From positions 62,001 through 126,000 of the IMG/VR virus record IMGVR_UViG_3300047548_000652: a stretch of 64,000 bases of DNA. One strand, 5' to 3'. Position numbers and translations under genes: made by a program. The DNA comes from a virus. Below are positions 40,819 to 49,532 of this stretch, piece by piece. Under the pieces are notes generated by a model, which worked only from the letters and a program-made list of their open reading frames with translations, was not told the origin of the DNA and did not search any database. Numbering within the stretch: position 1 is the first letter of the stretch; each line of letters begins with the position of its first letter.

Positions 40819-41543
40819 AGTTTATTTACCTCATTTATAATATATTGTTTATCAAAATCATTTTTGCAATAGGGCAGAACCCTTAGTAACATTAGAATAT
40901 TCATTTCATTTGTAATATTAATATATTGTAATGCTTGACGGATGACTAATAGTTTTTCTTCCGCTTTGTATTTTTCATGACGAACAAACCATTTACAAAT
41001 CAAATCCTGATTTAGTTTTGCCAAATCAAATACAATCGAATCATATTCACTTGTAATCAAATCAATGAAAACAAACCTATCGGCTTTCATATCGTAAAGA
41101 ATGTTTTCTAATGTCAAATCTCCCAGATACTTGGTACTGAATACCATCCTTGGTAGTCTATCAATCAACATTTTTTTGGTAAATGGAAAGCTCCCAAAAT
41201 CAATGTTTTCAAGTTTTTGATGATATGTTTGTGTGTAATCCTTGAACTGCCCATCATACAATAATGTATCAATGCTGTCAAGAAAAAAGTCTATAAGTTT
41301 ATCTGGATTGTTATATGATAGATATGTTTTCATATCAAGCCCATGAATATATTCCATATCTAGTATATCACCAGATACCGAATAAATCTTTGGTACATTT
41401 ACAATACCAGAAAGGGATTGAAGTCTTTCAACATTTCTGGCAACATTACCTATCTTACGAACAAATAGTTTTTCACTGTCCTGTATAAGATAGACTTTGC
41501 TGCCAGAATGTCCTTGTAGTTCCTTTATTACTTTTTCTTCCAT
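40809..41543 (-). CDS. Aminoglycoside-phosphotransferase-fold kinase-like protein
   Basis: 244 aa. GDLTLENILYD and FIDLITSEYDSIVFDLAKL match the catalytic loop and DxD/DL motif of APH/choline-kinase folds. In sugar clusters such proteins often phosphorylate a sugar or choline before a nucleotidyltransferase. The start overlaps the upstream gene by 16 bases. The adjacent fusion gene is a plausible partner. Confidence 0.72.
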   Translation of the reverse strand: MEEKVIKELQGHSGSKVYLIQDSEKLFVRKIGNVARNVERLQSLSGIVNVPKIYSVSGDILDMEYIHGLDMKTYLSYNNPDKLIDFFLDSIDTLLYDGQFKDYTQTYHQKLENIDFGSFPFTKKMLIDRLPRMVFSTKYLGDLTLENILYDMKADRFVFIDLITSEYDSIVFDLAKLNQDLICKWFVRHEKYKAEEKLLVIRQALQYINITNEMNILMLLRVLPYCKNDFDKQYIINEVNKLWM

Positions 41544-42235
41544 AGGGGCATATCATCACGAATCAAACTATGTGGTGTTCCATTATATAACCCTGGTGGA
41601 AACGGATTTTTCATATCAACATATATTAATCTTTCACCAACCAAACCATTATGGTGTAGATTAGCAGACATCATTTCTTCACCATTCATTTGATATCCAA
41701 TCTTATAATACGTCTCCATGTTGATATATGTAGACATGTACTGATTCATAACATACGACGAACCAAATGCAAACTGATCATTTCCAAAGTCACGGGAGGG
41801 CACCATACGGCAGTTTGGAATGTATATTTTTGTTGGGTCTAGTTGATCAAATGGAATAGAAGAATTCAAAGCATAATCAAATCTAGTTTTCACAACCCAA
41901 TCATACTGCTGTGTCTTTACCTCATGGTCAATCTTATACAGACAGGATCGAAACATTGAATAATAGGCATATGCTGAACTTGATGCTGGAAACTTTACTG
42001 CATCAGGTGTGCGAGTATATTTGTTGTTTAGAACCTGTGAAAACACAAAGTATTCTTCTTCAACACCCTTTACTGGTTTATATAGATCAAATACATCATT
42101 GTTGTCATACACACCATTTTTCCAGGTGTGAATGAAAATATCACAATCATGATGATCAAGAAGATTTCGTTTTAGATATTCATAACCTTGCTTATAGGCT
42201 CTGGGCTGACCAGAAATACATACCGCTATTCTCAT
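41528..42235 (-). CDS. Putative glycosyltransferase (ISGQPR type)
   Basis: 235 aa. CISGQPRAYKQGY, DIFIHTWKN, then KTRFDYALN and EEMMSANLHHNGL, a pattern seen in several phage and protist-virus sugar genes annotated as glycosyltransferases. No donor can be read. Tightly linked to the GT10 gene. Confidence 0.65.
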   Translation of the reverse strand: MRIAVCISGQPRAYKQGYEYLKRNLLDHHDCDIFIHTWKNGVYDNNDVFDLYKPVKGVEEEYFVFSQVLNNKYTRTPDAVKFPASSSAYAYYSMFRSCLYKIDHEVKTQQYDWVVKTRFDYALNSSIPFDQLDPTKIYIPNCRMVPSRDFGNDQFAFGSSYVMNQYMSTYINMETYYKIGYQMNGEEMMSANLHHNGLVGERLIYVDMKNPFPPGLYNGTPHSLIRDDMPLWKKK

Positions 42236-43098
42236 ATCACACCTTTATAAACATTATTCATAAACCATTTACTAAATCTATTTGTATCGAGTTTATTATT
42301 TCTAGGATTTAGTACAGGCTTGTTCAACATATCATTATACTTATCATCGTTTTTATCAAGGTCTATGATAAAATCAATCATGTCTTCATCACTATCAAAA
42401 TCATGTCGATTGATAAATGCATCTGGATTGAAATCTATTTCTACTGTTGGACTTCCCCAATAGATTGGAATAGTTGAGCAGTATAATGCATGAAATATCT
42501 TCTCTGTCACATAACCAGGATATGATGAGTTCTCATAGCAAATATTGAACTTATGCTGTGCTAGAAAATGGAACTTGGATTTTTGAGCATTGATTCCATC
42601 TCTTGGTAGTACAAACCCTACATTGTTGAAAAGTGGTCCTCCACTATTCACTCTCTTATAGTTCGATATCCTATGAAAGATATTATTTCTTTCTTGACAT
42701 CCACCATTAGCAACCACAAAACTACAAAACTGTTTTTGGTCAGTAGAATATAGTCTGCCCTGTCTAATATCAGGCAATCCAATCTTCTTTAGATGAACCC
42801 AGTTATCCAATACATACAAAGGAAGTCTATAATGCCTTGAATCTTCCATATGATCAAAAGACAAGAAGAAATCGGCATTATAGTTCCAAGGTCTTCGATT
42901 TTCACCTGTAAAGAATATCTTCACACAGTTATTATATTTTAGATTACTTTGACCAAAGGTTTCATCAGCAAAGATGAGATATTCTGGATTCACATCATCT
43001 CTAACAATATCAAATGCTGAGGATAGAGTATCAATAAAGAACTCGTCCATTGTTGGAAAGTAGTCTGTGAATCCAAGTTTTAGTAATGGCTTTGTCAT
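42232..43098 (-). CDS. GT10 fucosyltransferase-family glycosyltransferase
   Basis: 288 aa. The GT10 signature is NICYENSSYPGYVTEKIFHA, then IPIYWGSP, the GDP-sugar-binding region; an earlier KIFFTGENRRPW matches the family's acceptor-side loop. GT10 enzymes use GDP-fucose; in this cluster GDP-colitose is equally possible. Transfers the sugar to a glycan on host LPS, virion protein or DNA (target unknown). Confidence 0.85.
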   Translation of the reverse strand: MTKPLLKLGFTDYFPTMDEFFIDTLSSAFDIVRDDVNPEYLIFADETFGQSNLKYNNCVKIFFTGENRRPWNYNADFFLSFDHMEDSRHYRLPLYVLDNWVHLKKIGLPDIRQGRLYSTDQKQFCSFVVANGGCQERNNIFHRISNYKRVNSGGPLFNNVGFVLPRDGINAQKSKFHFLAQHKFNICYENSSYPGYVTEKIFHALYCSTIPIYWGSPTVEIDFNPDAFINRHDFDSDEDMIDFIIDLDKNDDKYNDMLNKPVLNPRNNKLDTNRFSKWFMNNVYKGVI

Positions 43099-43712
43099 AC
43101 TGTGTATACCGCATCTCTACCATGAATCATTATCTGCAACTTGTAACCTTTACTGTGTAGAAAACTATCAATGTCTGGTGTTGGGTCTTCTATTGTAATA
43201 ACTGGTTTGTATTCATTGATTATGTTCTCTGCTCCATATAGGATATTCATCTCATATCCTTCAGTATCCAAAGCAATAAGATCACATGAAGCCAAACACA
43301 AATCATCAATACGATATGTCGGTAGAAAAGATGATTCGGTTGGTCTTACAATGTTCATACCTTTGTTGTGTGCATTTGTTCTAAACACCTCAACAAGACC
43401 ATTGGACTTTCCCAATGCACCTTGTGCCTTGATAACATTATCAGTTTGACAGTTCAATGTCAAACAAAAAAAGTTTAGTGGGTCTGGTTCAAAGGTATAG
43501 ACAGTATCAAATGATTCGGCAAGTAATCTGGGGAATACTCCACAATAACCCCCAGCCTGAATAGCAACCCCTTTATTTTTTACAAGTCTACTCCATACAG
43601 TGTTATATGCATCAAACCCTTCAAGGATTGATTCAAATGCAGTATCACCAATAATCTTCAACCATCGACGCTCACCGATAGTAACATTCTCAACCTGTTC
43701 TGCATATGACAT
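43095..43712 (-). CDS. FkbM-family methyltransferase
   Basis: 205 aa. VYTFEPDPLNFFCLTLN, LIALDTEGYEMNILYGAENI and TIEDP are FkbM motifs. SAM-dependent O-methyltransferase that often caps glycans. Overlaps the GT10 start. Confidence 0.82.
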   Translation of the reverse strand: MSYAEQVENVTIGERRWLKIIGDTAFESILEGFDAYNTVWSRLVKNKGVAIQAGGYCGVFPRLLAESFDTVYTFEPDPLNFFCLTLNCQTDNVIKAQGALGKSNGLVEVFRTNAHNKGMNIVRPTESSFLPTYRIDDLCLASCDLIALDTEGYEMNILYGAENIINEYKPVITIEDPTPDIDSFLHSKGYKLQIMIHGRDAVYTV

Positions 43713-43715
43713 GTA

Positions 43716-44321
43716 TTATGCCTTCACCCAAAATGAAACCTGATTTTTTGATCGTAGGAGTGGAATACGAATCTTATTTTCATCCTTAAAGGATTTGATA
43801 GCATCATGGACATGAGGAACATGTGTATCATGTATAAAAATATAACCGCCCGATTTGATCTTGGGATACCAATCTTTTAAGTCTCGTTTGATACCATCAT
43901 ATGTATGATCCCCATCAAGTAAAACAAAGTCAAGGGACTCTTTACGAGAAGTCATAGCAGCCTTGTGTGAATCCATAACTTTTAGTTCATAACGATCCTT
44001 GTATGGTTCAAGGTTCTTTTCAGCAATAGTCTTATACTGATCCATATCTTCCTGACTTCTTACAGTTTCATAATCAGTATGGGGTTTATATGAATCAACC
44101 CCATATAGCATTTTGATATTTGGACATTCTTCCAGGAGAACATACGAAGATTCACCTTTGAGAACACCCACCTCCACACCAGTAATATCATCACCACGCA
44201 TTCTCTTGATATATGGAACCATGGCATAGGCAGATAAGAATGTGAAAGGCCACAGTCCTGCTGACTTACATTCTTCAATAGAAAAAAACTCTGGATTACC
44301 AAGCATATCATACATCTCCAA
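43716..44321 (-). CDS. Class I SAM-dependent methyltransferase
   Basis: 201 aa. GVEVGVLKGESSY, LYGVDSYKPH, DFVLLDGDHTYDGIKRDL and GYIFIHD follow the Methyltransf_24 layout. Likely acts on a sugar. Next to another methyltransferase and glycosyltransferases. Confidence 0.82.
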   Translation of the reverse strand: MEMYDMLGNPEFFSIEECKSAGLWPFTFLSAYAMVPYIKRMRGDDITGVEVGVLKGESSYVLLEECPNIKMLYGVDSYKPHTDYETVRSQEDMDQYKTIAEKNLEPYKDRYELKVMDSHKAAMTSRKESLDFVLLDGDHTYDGIKRDLKDWYPKIKSGGYIFIHDTHVPHVHDAIKSFKDENKIRIPLLRSKNQVSFWVKA

Positions 44322-45210
44322 ACTTTGATTTAATCCTGCTCACGAGTTCTGGAATACGATCCCACTGATGAACAACCACAAATGGCTTATCATACTTATT
44401 GACGATTGTACCATCCTCTTTTATTGTTGGTTGAGTATCCTCATAGTACATATAATATTTCTTCCAGTTTTCTGGATTGTCCTTTATCGAACCACCAAGA
44501 TCACCTGATCCAGCTTCCACAGCCTTTACTGATGTTCCAAGTTGAACTGCCCAGCCATCATCATTGGTTGTAAACCATGTATCATTTAGAAATGGTTCTG
44601 TATTGATAAGGAAGTTATAAACAGCCTGATCAACAATAGAAATCTGTCGATTTACACTCATTTGGAAAATAAGAAGCATCAACCCCTTGACATGCATCAC
44701 ATCTCCGGCAATAACACCAACATTGTTGATCATCTTGGTCTTGAGCTTATCATGGAAATATGGACCAAAGGTATCATAAAGATTCTTATTGCCCCAAGGC
44801 TCAAACTGATATTGCATACCCTCTGATGATGCAACAAGAGAATGGAAAACCATTCCGTTTTCTAACCATGTGGATGGATTATCCTGAAACACAACATCCC
44901 TAGTATCTGTTGTAATAACATTTCGATACTTATTACCATGAGTGTTCAAATAGTTCCACAAATAGAAAAATCTCTCGACATGAGGAGCACCATTGTTGTG
45001 TGCAACCACATCACCATTTTCCTTTTGCTTACCATAAAGAGCAAGTTCAACACCATTCTCTGTAAGTTTATCAATTGTTGCCTTTGTCATATTTGTACCG
45101 ACAATAGCAACATCACCAGTAAAGCCAGACTTACGAATAGAGTTTACCCAATACTTGAGTTTATCCCAATCATAACCAACGGCTGCACCAATAATCAAGT
45201 CTTTTTCCAA
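44308..45210 (-). CDS. Putative glycosyltransferase with DxD motif
   Basis: 300 aa. TTDTRDVVFQDNP is an acidic, metal-binding DxD-type motif and VHQWDR near the end fits a GT-A fold. Donor and acceptor unknown. Overlaps the next methyltransferase start by 14 bases. Confidence 0.68.
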   Translation of the reverse strand: MEKDLIIGAAVGYDWDKLKYWVNSIRKSGFTGDVAIVGTNMTKATIDKLTENGVELALYGKQKENGDVVAHNNGAPHVERFFYLWNYLNTHGNKYRNVITTDTRDVVFQDNPSTWLENGMVFHSLVASSEGMQYQFEPWGNKNLYDTFGPYFHDKLKTKMINNVGVIAGDVMHVKGLMLLIFQMSVNRQISIVDQAVYNFLINTEPFLNDTWFTTNDDGWAVQLGTSVKAVEAGSGDLGGSIKDNPENWKKYYMYYEDTQPTIKEDGTIVNKYDKPFVVVHQWDRIPELVSRIKSKFGDV

Positions 45211-45944
45211 GGGTATTCTCCATTATGCTTTTGTTTCATTATTTCATTATACTTTGAGAAGATATCAATATCTCCACCATATGCTTTATTCATGTCAGGT
45301 AGATTGTAGTTTAGAGTATGTAGACCAGTAGTATCATAGTTAGATTGATGTTTAACAAACGTGAAGAACCGGCGATCACCACCCCAACCATAATGCCATA
45401 TTTGGCATACATTTATGAACCATTCCCTTTTGAAGCAATATGATGATGTGTCAACCAGATGCTGAGTACCATCAGACCATGCTATGGGCCATCTTCCAAT
45501 AGCCTCACAACAATCATCAGCCAAGTATTCATCGCCAACATATACTTTACGCAAGGAATAGGCAAAGTCAAGTTGTTTTTCTTCTATTGTATTGACAAGA
45601 GATTCAATATGATTTTCATCAAACCAGTTGTCTTCATCCAAAAATGCAATATAATCAGTATTGATTAGGTGTGGAAAAGCTGCATAGATACGGTGCCCAT
45701 AGAAACCATTTGATCCCGTATTTTCAGGTAGAGTTGCAAACCGAACATATTCATCTTGGTTTAGATTTCGGGATTGCTCAAAAATATCTATTGTTTTCTG
45801 ATAATGATGTGGTCCATCAATAACCAATAGATGATGAATATTTTTATAAGTTTGATTATGTACGCTTTGAATACATTTTAGTAGTTTATCATTACCAGTT
45901 GTTGGTGTTAGAACCGTAACTGACTTTTCTATTTTCAGTTCCAT
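45195..45944 (-). CDS. GT2 family glycosyltransferase
   Basis: 249 aa. VTVLTPTTGNDKLLKCIQSV and YIAFLDEDNWFDENH are the GT2 nucleotide and DxD motifs. Soluble, so it probably acts in the cytoplasm on a nucleotide sugar. Overlaps the next gene. Confidence 0.85.
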   Translation of the reverse strand: MELKIEKSVTVLTPTTGNDKLLKCIQSVHNQTYKNIHHLLVIDGPHHYQKTIDIFEQSRNLNQDEYVRFATLPENTGSNGFYGHRIYAAFPHLINTDYIAFLDEDNWFDENHIESLVNTIEEKQLDFAYSLRKVYVGDEYLADDCCEAIGRWPIAWSDGTQHLVDTSSYCFKREWFINVCQIWHYGWGGDRRFFTFVKHQSNYDTTGLHTLNYNLPDMNKAYGGDIDIFSKYNEIMKQKHNGEYPWKKT

Positions 45945-45947
45945 ATA

Positions 45948-46514
45948 TTACTCCGCATAGTGTAGGTAAGAACTCAATAAAAACTTTTCGCCTTTGATGA
46001 CTGGACAGCCTTTATGTGGAAATAACCACATGGGTGGAAACATAAACACACTACCCTTGTTTGGTTTATTACTAATACCAAGAAGTGGAAAATCAGTATG
46101 ACCACCTTCTTCAACATCATTGAGGTACCAGAAGAATACAAGGAATCTTTTGGCTGTTGAGTTGGAAACAGCATCAACATGAGTATCAAACTCATCAATG
46201 CCGTTAGCTTGATAATGCTTTATTCTAAACTCTTCAAAAGCATACTTTTCTGGCCAATAAGTAGTTTCTTCAGGCAAACGAGATTTATATTCATTGATAA
46301 GAGAGAATGACATGCCCATGATATAATCATGTATCACAGGATGAATCATTTGATGTTTGGTTAGATTTAGTTGAGTAAAGTTGGGTCTGGCTTTTTGATC
46401 ATATCGTTCATGTAGTTGAGGGTTTGTACGAAACAAAGAAACCATCTCGTCACAAACCCTTGGGTCTAATGTATTATCTTTTGAGAAACAGAAATCACTC
46501 AATATTCTATTCAT
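45948..46514 (-). CDS. 2-oxoglutarate/Fe(II) oxygenase (prolyl hydroxylase-like)
   Basis: 188 aa from the ATG at 46512-46514 (AAAGG upstream). Double-stranded beta-helix iron motif HVDA and downstream HKGCPVIKGEKFLLSSYLHY with the second His and Arg/Lys. Such phage hydroxylases are common near structural or sugar genes; the substrate is unknown. Confidence 0.8.
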   Translation of the reverse strand: MNRILSDFCFSKDNTLDPRVCDEMVSLFRTNPQLHERYDQKARPNFTQLNLTKHQMIHPVIHDYIMGMSFSLINEYKSRLPEETTYWPEKYAFEEFRIKHYQANGIDEFDTHVDAVSNSTAKRFLVFFWYLNDVEEGGHTDFPLLGISNKPNKGSVFMFPPMWLFPHKGCPVIKGEKFLLSSYLHYAE

Positions 46515-46563
46515 AATAAAAAGCCTTTCACAGTCAATAGTATATAGTAATATTTTTACAGTA

Positions 46564-47436
46564 TCATAGTCTGGCGAACTGGAAATGCATCCAGTCGTAA
46601 TTCCTTTCAATACCTAGTGAAATAGCACCTTCATCATATACAAATTCCCAGAACTTCTTGTATACTGGTCTTGCTAATGTAGCATTGCTGCGACCCCATT
46701 TCAACTGGTTATTATCAGGATCGATATCAACTGCGATACCCCAGGAATGCATTGACCATGCAGAACCGCCACGCATCTTACGAACATTCAATGTGCCGCC
46801 CCACATATCAAGGCGAAGCTCACGAATCTTTTCCATACCATAATAATCAAGTGTACGCTGAAAGATTCGCTCCATATTGTCATGAACTTTTCTGTGGCAG
46901 GACCATGAACGAACAGTTTGCTTTGGTTCCCAAGCAATACGCATTGGATATGGTAGATTTAGAGTTACCTGATTTGACCCAGGTTTACCATAAAATGATG
47001 TACAATCACTTTGTCTTGGCCAGTTTGATGCTGGTGTTTCTTTTACAGGCTTAGCTGTAGGAACAGGGGCAGGAGCAGGCTTTGCTCTGGCTTCATTGAT
47101 ATCTTCGATTCTATCCCGCCAAGTTGTAGCCAATTGTGCTGTGTATGCTTCTCGGGCATAGTTTGTCTGTGGGCCAACCAACCCATCAATGTCTAATCCA
47201 GTTGAACCTTGAATCTTCATTGAACGATATACTGCTTGCTCAGCCGCAGTGGTGAGTCTCTTATTATTCCAACCCTTGGTATCGATCTTATATGACTTCA
47301 ATAGACTTTGAATAGCAGCAATTGTTGCCGCATCAATCTTGCCGTTAATATCACCATTATAGTGATTGTCAGCCTTTAGTAGAATTTGAATAGCAAAGTT
47401 GATATTCTCAACATGTTTTATTGTTGTGGTTGTCAT
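46564..47436 (-). CDS. Endolysin: M15-family peptidase with binding N-terminus
   Basis: 290 aa. A helical N-terminal part with peptidoglycan-binding-like repeats (NGDINGKIDAATIAAIQSLL and LDIDGLVGPQTNYAREAY), a Pro/Ala linker, and a C-terminal M15 (VanY-like) domain: SAWSMHSWGIAVDIDPDNN with zinc-binding His and Asp, then DWMHFQF with His. Cleaves peptide cross-links. No signal peptide, so it needs a holin; candidates are at 16820-17002. Confidence 0.88.
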   Translation of the reverse strand: MTTTTIKHVENINFAIQILLKADNHYNGDINGKIDAATIAAIQSLLKSYKIDTKGWNNKRLTTAAEQAVYRSMKIQGSTGLDIDGLVGPQTNYAREAYTAQLATTWRDRIEDINEARAKPAPAPVPTAKPVKETPASNWPRQSDCTSFYGKPGSNQVTLNLPYPMRIAWEPKQTVRSWSCHRKVHDNMERIFQRTLDYYGMEKIRELRLDMWGGTLNVRKMRGGSAWSMHSWGIAVDIDPDNNQLKWGRSNATLARPVYKKFWEFVYDEGAISLGIERNYDWMHFQFARL

Positions 47437-47497
47437 TGGCTTTCTTTTTCACTCCGTATGTTATAAATTCCCATTCCTCTATAGTGTATGGTAACAT
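47408..47497 (-). CDS. Mini-ORF overlapping endolysin start
   Basis: 29 aa (MLPYTIEEWEFITYGVKKKA...), ATG at 47495-47497 with AGGAG seven bases upstream. The stop falls inside the endolysin gene by 29 bases. The strong site makes a translated leader or small protein plausible. Confidence 0.45.
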   Translation of the reverse strand: MLPYTIEEWEFITYGVKKKANDNHNNKTC

Positions 47498-47529
47498 TTT
47501 AGTTCTCCTGATATATATGAGACGAAATA

Positions 47530-47549
47530 GGCGGGGTTTTACCCCCGCC
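47530..47549 (-). terminator. Hairpin terminator after small lipoprotein
   Basis: GGCGGGG (47530-47536) and CCCCGCC (47543-47549) form a seven-base stem with a T-rich tail on the minus strand (TATTTCG). It lies ten bases after the stop of the lipoprotein gene, separating it from the endolysin operon. Confidence 0.6.
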
Positions 47550-47558
47550 CATCTTTAC

Positions 47559-47705
47559 TTACTTTGCTGGCTCAGTCGTTGCTGGTGCAGTTACAGCAGG
47601 AGCATCCTTCTTTTCGGAGTTTCCATTTGTTACATCACCCTGTACCTTACAGGCACCAAGAGCAACAGCAGATAGTGCAGCAAGTGTAATTGCAAATAGA
47701 CGCAT
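47559..47705 (-). CDS. Small lipoprotein
   Basis: 48 aa, MRLFAITLAALSAVALGAC with a lipobox Cys at residue 19, then a short Asn/Ala/Thr-rich mature part. AAAGGA precedes the ATG at 47705. Probably anchored in a membrane; a lysis or entry-exclusion role is possible. Confidence 0.7.
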   Translation of the reverse strand: MRLFAITLAALSAVALGACKVQGDVTNGNSEKKDAPAVTAPATTEPAK

Positions 47706-47724
47706 GATATAGTCCTTTCTCATA

Positions 47725-48270
47725 TTAGAGATTTAGATTTTCTAGTCGGTCTCTTTCTAGTGCATCCCGATCAAGATTACCAAGATTAACATTACCAATG
47801 TCAGCATTACCAAGGTCAACATGGAAAATTCTGCGTTCATTGATTTCAATCTTCTTAGCTTTCTTTGATTCAGGAATAAATCGCTCAAGCCAAATCTTGA
47901 GCATTCCGTTGATAAGATCGGCATTCTTTACTTCAATTGTGTCAGCAAGAGTAAACTTGCGAGTGAAGGCCCGATCTGCAATGCCCTTGAAAACATAATC
48001 ATGTGTATCGTCTGTGGAAACAGAGCCTTTGATTGTAAGCACTCCATCTTCAAGCACAAGTTCAATGTCCTGTTTGCCAAATCCGGCAACAGCCATTTCA
48101 ATCACATAAGTGTTTTCTCCGGTCTTTTTGATATTGTATGGAGGATAGGAAGGAAGTTTGGCTAAGTTGGTGTGAAAGTCACTCATCTTTTTGAAAACAT
48201 CATCAAAGCCTACAGCACCCTTAGCAAAGTCATTTAGAAGTGATGTATTGAAAATATCTAGTTTAGTCAT
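47725..48270 (-). CDS. Small heat shock protein (Hsp20/IbpA)
   Basis: 181 aa. Alpha-crystallin domain: YPPYNIKKTGENTYVIEMAV, VLTIKGS, FTRKFTLADTIEVKNADLING, GMLKIWLER. Holds unfolding proteins. C-terminal DLGNADIGNVNLGNL is a repeat unusual for this family. Preceded by a sigma70 promoter and a hairpin-rich leader that may respond to temperature. Confidence 0.92.
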   Translation of the reverse strand: MTKLDIFNTSLLNDFAKGAVGFDDVFKKMSDFHTNLAKLPSYPPYNIKKTGENTYVIEMAVAGFGKQDIELVLEDGVLTIKGSVSTDDTHDYVFKGIADRAFTRKFTLADTIEVKNADLINGMLKIWLERFIPESKKAKKIEINERRIFHVDLGNADIGNVNLGNLDRDALERDRLENLNL

Positions 48271-48311
48271 TGTTCATACTCCTTGAATAAGCGAGTTGTT
48301 TTTAGTTAGTT

Positions 48312-48370
48312 ATTCTTCCGTTCGGCAAGAATGGGTGTTGGGTACGCAAAACCTTTTTAACCCCAACACC
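48312..48370 (-). promoter_or_regulatory. Structured 5' leader of Hsp20, possible RNA thermometer
   Basis: Transcripts from the promoter just upstream begin with GGTGTTGGG pairing to CCCAACACC (48362-48370 with 48334-48342), then ATTCTT with AAGAAT closing a hairpin at 48312-48332. TTCTTG in that hairpin can also pair with CAAGGA over the ribosome site at 48278-48284. A temperature switch is plausible; not proven. Confidence 0.4.
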
Positions 48371-48374
48371 ATTA

Positions 48375-48403
48375 TATATAACACATTTTATGTGGTTTGT
48401 CAA
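48375..48403 (-). promoter_or_regulatory. Sigma70-type promoter for Hsp20
   Basis: TTGACA (48398-48403), 17-base spacer, TATATA (48375-48380) on the minus strand. Start about 100 bases before the Hsp20 ATG. Confidence 0.65.
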
Positions 48404-48407
48404 GTGG

Positions 48408-48701
48408 TTAGTAACAAAAAGTATCACCGCTTCCTTCAGCAGTTTGATTTTCAGTTGGAGCAAGATGTTTCGGGCTTGCACAATCACTTGTTGTTTGATC
48501 CGGCCCATGAACAATGATATTCTTATTTTCTACAAATATTGTAGACCCTGTGGTGTTTGTTAAAGCACCACCCCCGTGTGTATTTTTATCACCAACAACA
48601 GCCCAAAGTTGATTATTTACATAAACCGTGGATTGTCCTGTTACCACTGTTGTGGCACCACAAGCACGAGAATGGCCATGAATGTGTGCTGCCTTTGCCA
48701 T
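48408..48701 (-). CDS. PAAR-domain spike-tip protein (T4 gp5.4-like)
   Basis: 97 aa from the ATG at 48699-48701. PAAR hallmarks: ACGATTVVTGQSTVYVNN, AVVGDKNTHGGG, with a late DCASPK/CY cysteine. These proteins cap the cell-puncturing spike of contractile tails. Its start overlaps the stop of the adjacent beta-rich gene (TAATG). Confidence 0.85.
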   Translation of the reverse strand: MAKAAHIHGHSRACGATTVVTGQSTVYVNNQLWAVVGDKNTHGGGALTNTTGSTIFVENKNIIVHGPDQTTSDCASPKHLAPTENQTAEGSGDTFCY

Positions 48702-48994
48702 TATGAACCACACCTACAAGTTCCACAACCACAATCACTCTTTTCATAATCGTCAGTTGTTTCTGTTTTTTTATGTGGGTTCAAATGAATAGAATCATCA
48801 CCCTTGAGTACCAACTTTTCCTTGGCATGAATCTCAATGTTATCAGCATTGAAGTTCATTTTTTCCGATTCAAATCTCATTTCTTTAGCACCTACTACAT
48901 CAACTGTGCCATCAGGATTGATAGTAACCGTAACACCATAGGCACTAAGAACTTCTTTTGAAGGTACCAAATATCGTAGATTAGACTTTGGCAT
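48701..48994 (-). CDS. Beta-rich small protein next to spike gene
   Basis: 97 aa with VTVTINPDGTVDVVGAKEMRFESEKMNFNADNIEIHAKEKLVLKGDDSIHLN, beta-helix-like spacing as in gp5/VgrG spikes, and a Cys-rich tail CGCGTCRCG. Likely part of the spike or its accessory. Function inferred from neighbour and fold-like composition. Confidence 0.7.
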   Translation of the reverse strand: MPKSNLRYLVPSKEVLSAYGVTVTINPDGTVDVVGAKEMRFESEKMNFNADNIEIHAKEKLVLKGDDSIHLNPHKKTETTDDYEKSDCGCGTCRCGS

Positions 48995-49502
48995 CTGCTT
49001 TTACTCCGGTTGAACCAAGACCGCCAACTCTATCTGTTCTTTGCTTTGGGGCCTCTGTTGTTTCTTCAATGATATATGAAAGACTTTTCACAAGTTCTGC
49101 CTGTGCAATTCTATCGCCATTTGAGATTCTAACCTTATTGCTTGATGTATTCTTTAGAATGATGAATGTTTCCTGGAAATAGTCTGAGTCAATCACAGCT
49201 TCAAGATTGGCAAGGACAATACCCTGCTTATATGAAAGACCAGATCGTGGATGAATACGAACAGAATGTCCTTTTGGAATATCAAAGATAAGTCCTGTTG
49301 GAACAAGAACTCGGTCTCCAGGCATAATGGTTATTTCATTGTTACTGGTAAGCAAACCTTCAAAAGGTGTGTTTGTTTCTTTATATCCATTGTATGTCTG
49401 CTTACCAAAAAACTGGGCAGCAATATCAAAACATGCTGCTTCCTGTGTAGCAAATGATGGTAACTTGACTTCAGGATGAGTTTTATAAATCTTCAGTTTC
49501 AT
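48981..49502 (-). CDS. dut: dUTPase
   Basis: 173 aa. Motif 1 ACFDIAA, motif 2 PRSGLS, motif 4 GDRIAQ and C-terminal motif 5 RVGGLGSTG are all present; motif 3 is EAVIDSDYFQE. Hydrolyses dUTP to dUMP, feeding thyX and keeping uracil out of DNA. Confidence 0.93.
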   Translation of the reverse strand: MKLKIYKTHPEVKLPSFATQEAACFDIAAQFFGKQTYNGYKETNTPFEGLLTSNNEITIMPGDRVLVPTGLIFDIPKGHSVRIHPRSGLSYKQGIVLANLEAVIDSDYFQETFIILKNTSSNKVRISNGDRIAQAELVKSLSYIIEETTEAPKQRTDRVGGLGSTGVKADAKV

Positions 49503-49532
49503 TCATTTCTCCATAATAAAGTTTATGTATAG

